A stretch of 6,394 nt of DNA, from assembly GCA_011522825.1 (NCBI GenBank), contig WTIG01000197.1:1-6394 (forward strand). Direction: 5' to 3'. Numbering within the stretch: the stretch's first letter is position 1; every line of letters begins with the position of its first letter. Of this stretch, positions 5,954 through 6,394 are shown in pieces. The stretch is from Puniceicoccaceae bacterium (GTDB lineage: Bacteria; Verrucomicrobiota; Verrucomicrobiia; Opitutales; Coraliomargaritaceae). The notes under the pieces were generated by a model. It ran no database searches, had not been told where the DNA came from, and worked only from the letters and a program-made list of their open reading frames with translations. The position numbers and the translations under genes were made by a program.

Positions 5954-6394
5954 AAAAGATTCAAAAGTTCGTTGGTTTAGAAGTGCGTCCTTCTTTTCTT
6001 GGAGCAGATTAGAACGTTCGTCGGATTCAGACCAAGTGGGCCTCAGTAAATAGAGCGTTTCCGAATAAGTTTCTTGGTTTGGGCTTTCGGATTCAAGAAA
6101 TTCGATATCCAAACGGCATTCAAATAAATCAATAATATCAGTTGGATAAATTTCCACGGTCCATGAGGCTTCTCCTTTTTCCAATAGCGTGAGCGTGTCG
6201 CCTTCTTCAGCGTCTTCAAAGTTCTTTTCTAAGAGGAGTTGTTTGCGGACCGTATCAATCGCTATATCCTGATAGTCGGACGCTGGGTTTCTTTCTCTAG
6301 CCAGTAGGGCATTAATAAAAGCGGATGCGATAAGATTCGAGCAAACTGCAAATAATGCGAGGGCGATCAGCACTTCTATGAGTGAAAATCCTTT
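5951..6394 (-). CDS. gspI: Type II secretion minor pseudopilin GspI-like (5' partial)
   Basis: The reading frame is open to the right edge, so the true start lies outside the window; 147 codons before the TAA stop are visible. The first visible residues, KGFSLIEVLIALALFAV, are a type III (prepilin peptidase) signal: cleavage is expected between G2 and F3, with Glu at +5 of the mature protein, followed by a hydrophobic helix to about residue 30. The LIEVLIALALFA form is typical of GspI rather than GspH or GspJ. The rest is a short globular domain with a conserved-looking LYLLRPTW strand near residues 114-121. GspI forms the pseudopilus tip with GspJ and GspK. Only a few residues (basic leader plus start) are probably missing. 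A GTG at 6373 lies inside the signal helix and is not a credible start, because it would remove the cleavage site. The stop overlaps the gspJ start. GspI is favoured over another minor pseudopilin by motif and by position before gspJ-gspK. Confidence 0.85.
   Translation of the reverse strand, partial: KGFSLIEVLIALALFAVCSNLIASAFINALLARERNPASDYQDIAIDTVRKQLLLEKNFEDAEEGDTLTLLEKGEASWTVEIYPTDIIDLFECRLDIEFLESESPNQETYSETLYLLRPTWSESDERSNLLQEKKDALLNQRTFESF

Noticed and set aside
5951..6373. GTG at 6373 as the start of the gspI-like gene
   Set aside because: It falls inside the prepilin signal helix (SLIEVLIAL). The frame continues upstream through the KGF cleavage site to the window edge, so the gene is partial.

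Overview
All genes in this window lie on the minus strand, so they are transcribed from the right edge to the left. Together they form one continuous stretch of a type II secretion system (T2SS) operon in a Gram-negative (diderm) bacterium. In transcription order they are: gspI-like minor pseudopilin (5' end cut by the right edge), gspJ-like minor pseudopilin, gspK-like minor pseudopilin, a gspL/pilN-like inner-membrane protein, a gspM/pilO-like inner-membrane protein, the gspD outer-membrane secretin, and the start of a proline-rich exported or membrane-anchored protein that I infer to be the GspC (clamp) analogue, cut by the left edge. There is no RNA gene, mobile element, CRISPR array or clear terminator, and no gene-free stretch longer than about 30 bases.

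The genes should act as one machine. GspI, GspJ and GspK form the tip complex of the periplasmic pseudopilus. GspL and GspM form the inner-membrane platform that connects to the cytoplasmic ATPase (GspE, not in this window). GspD forms the outer-membrane channel. A GspC-type protein would link the platform to the secretin. GspE, GspF, GspG and GspH are absent and are expected beyond the window edges or elsewhere in the genome.

The assignments differ in strength. GspD, GspK, GspI and GspJ carry clear family signatures. GspL and GspM are recognised mainly by membrane topology, a weak C-terminal fold pattern and gene order. The GspC analogue is the most tentative. The order I-J-K-L-M-D-(C?) differs from the textbook C-D-E-F-G-H-I-J-K-L-M order and resembles the arrangement with the secretin at the end, as in the xps cluster of Xanthomonas. 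The proteins are divergent, the DNA is AT-leaning, and none of the six visible starts has a recognisable Shine-Dalgarno motif. This would fit a non-proteobacterial diderm, for example the Verrucomicrobiota/PVC group, but that placement is inference and not shown by any marker gene.

I did not find a new kind of system here. The points worth a second look are the gene order, the degenerate GspL cytoplasmic half with its TTG start, the candidate GspC analogue with a tandem proline-rich repeat, low-complexity inserts in GspD and GspJ, and the lack of Shine-Dalgarno motifs.
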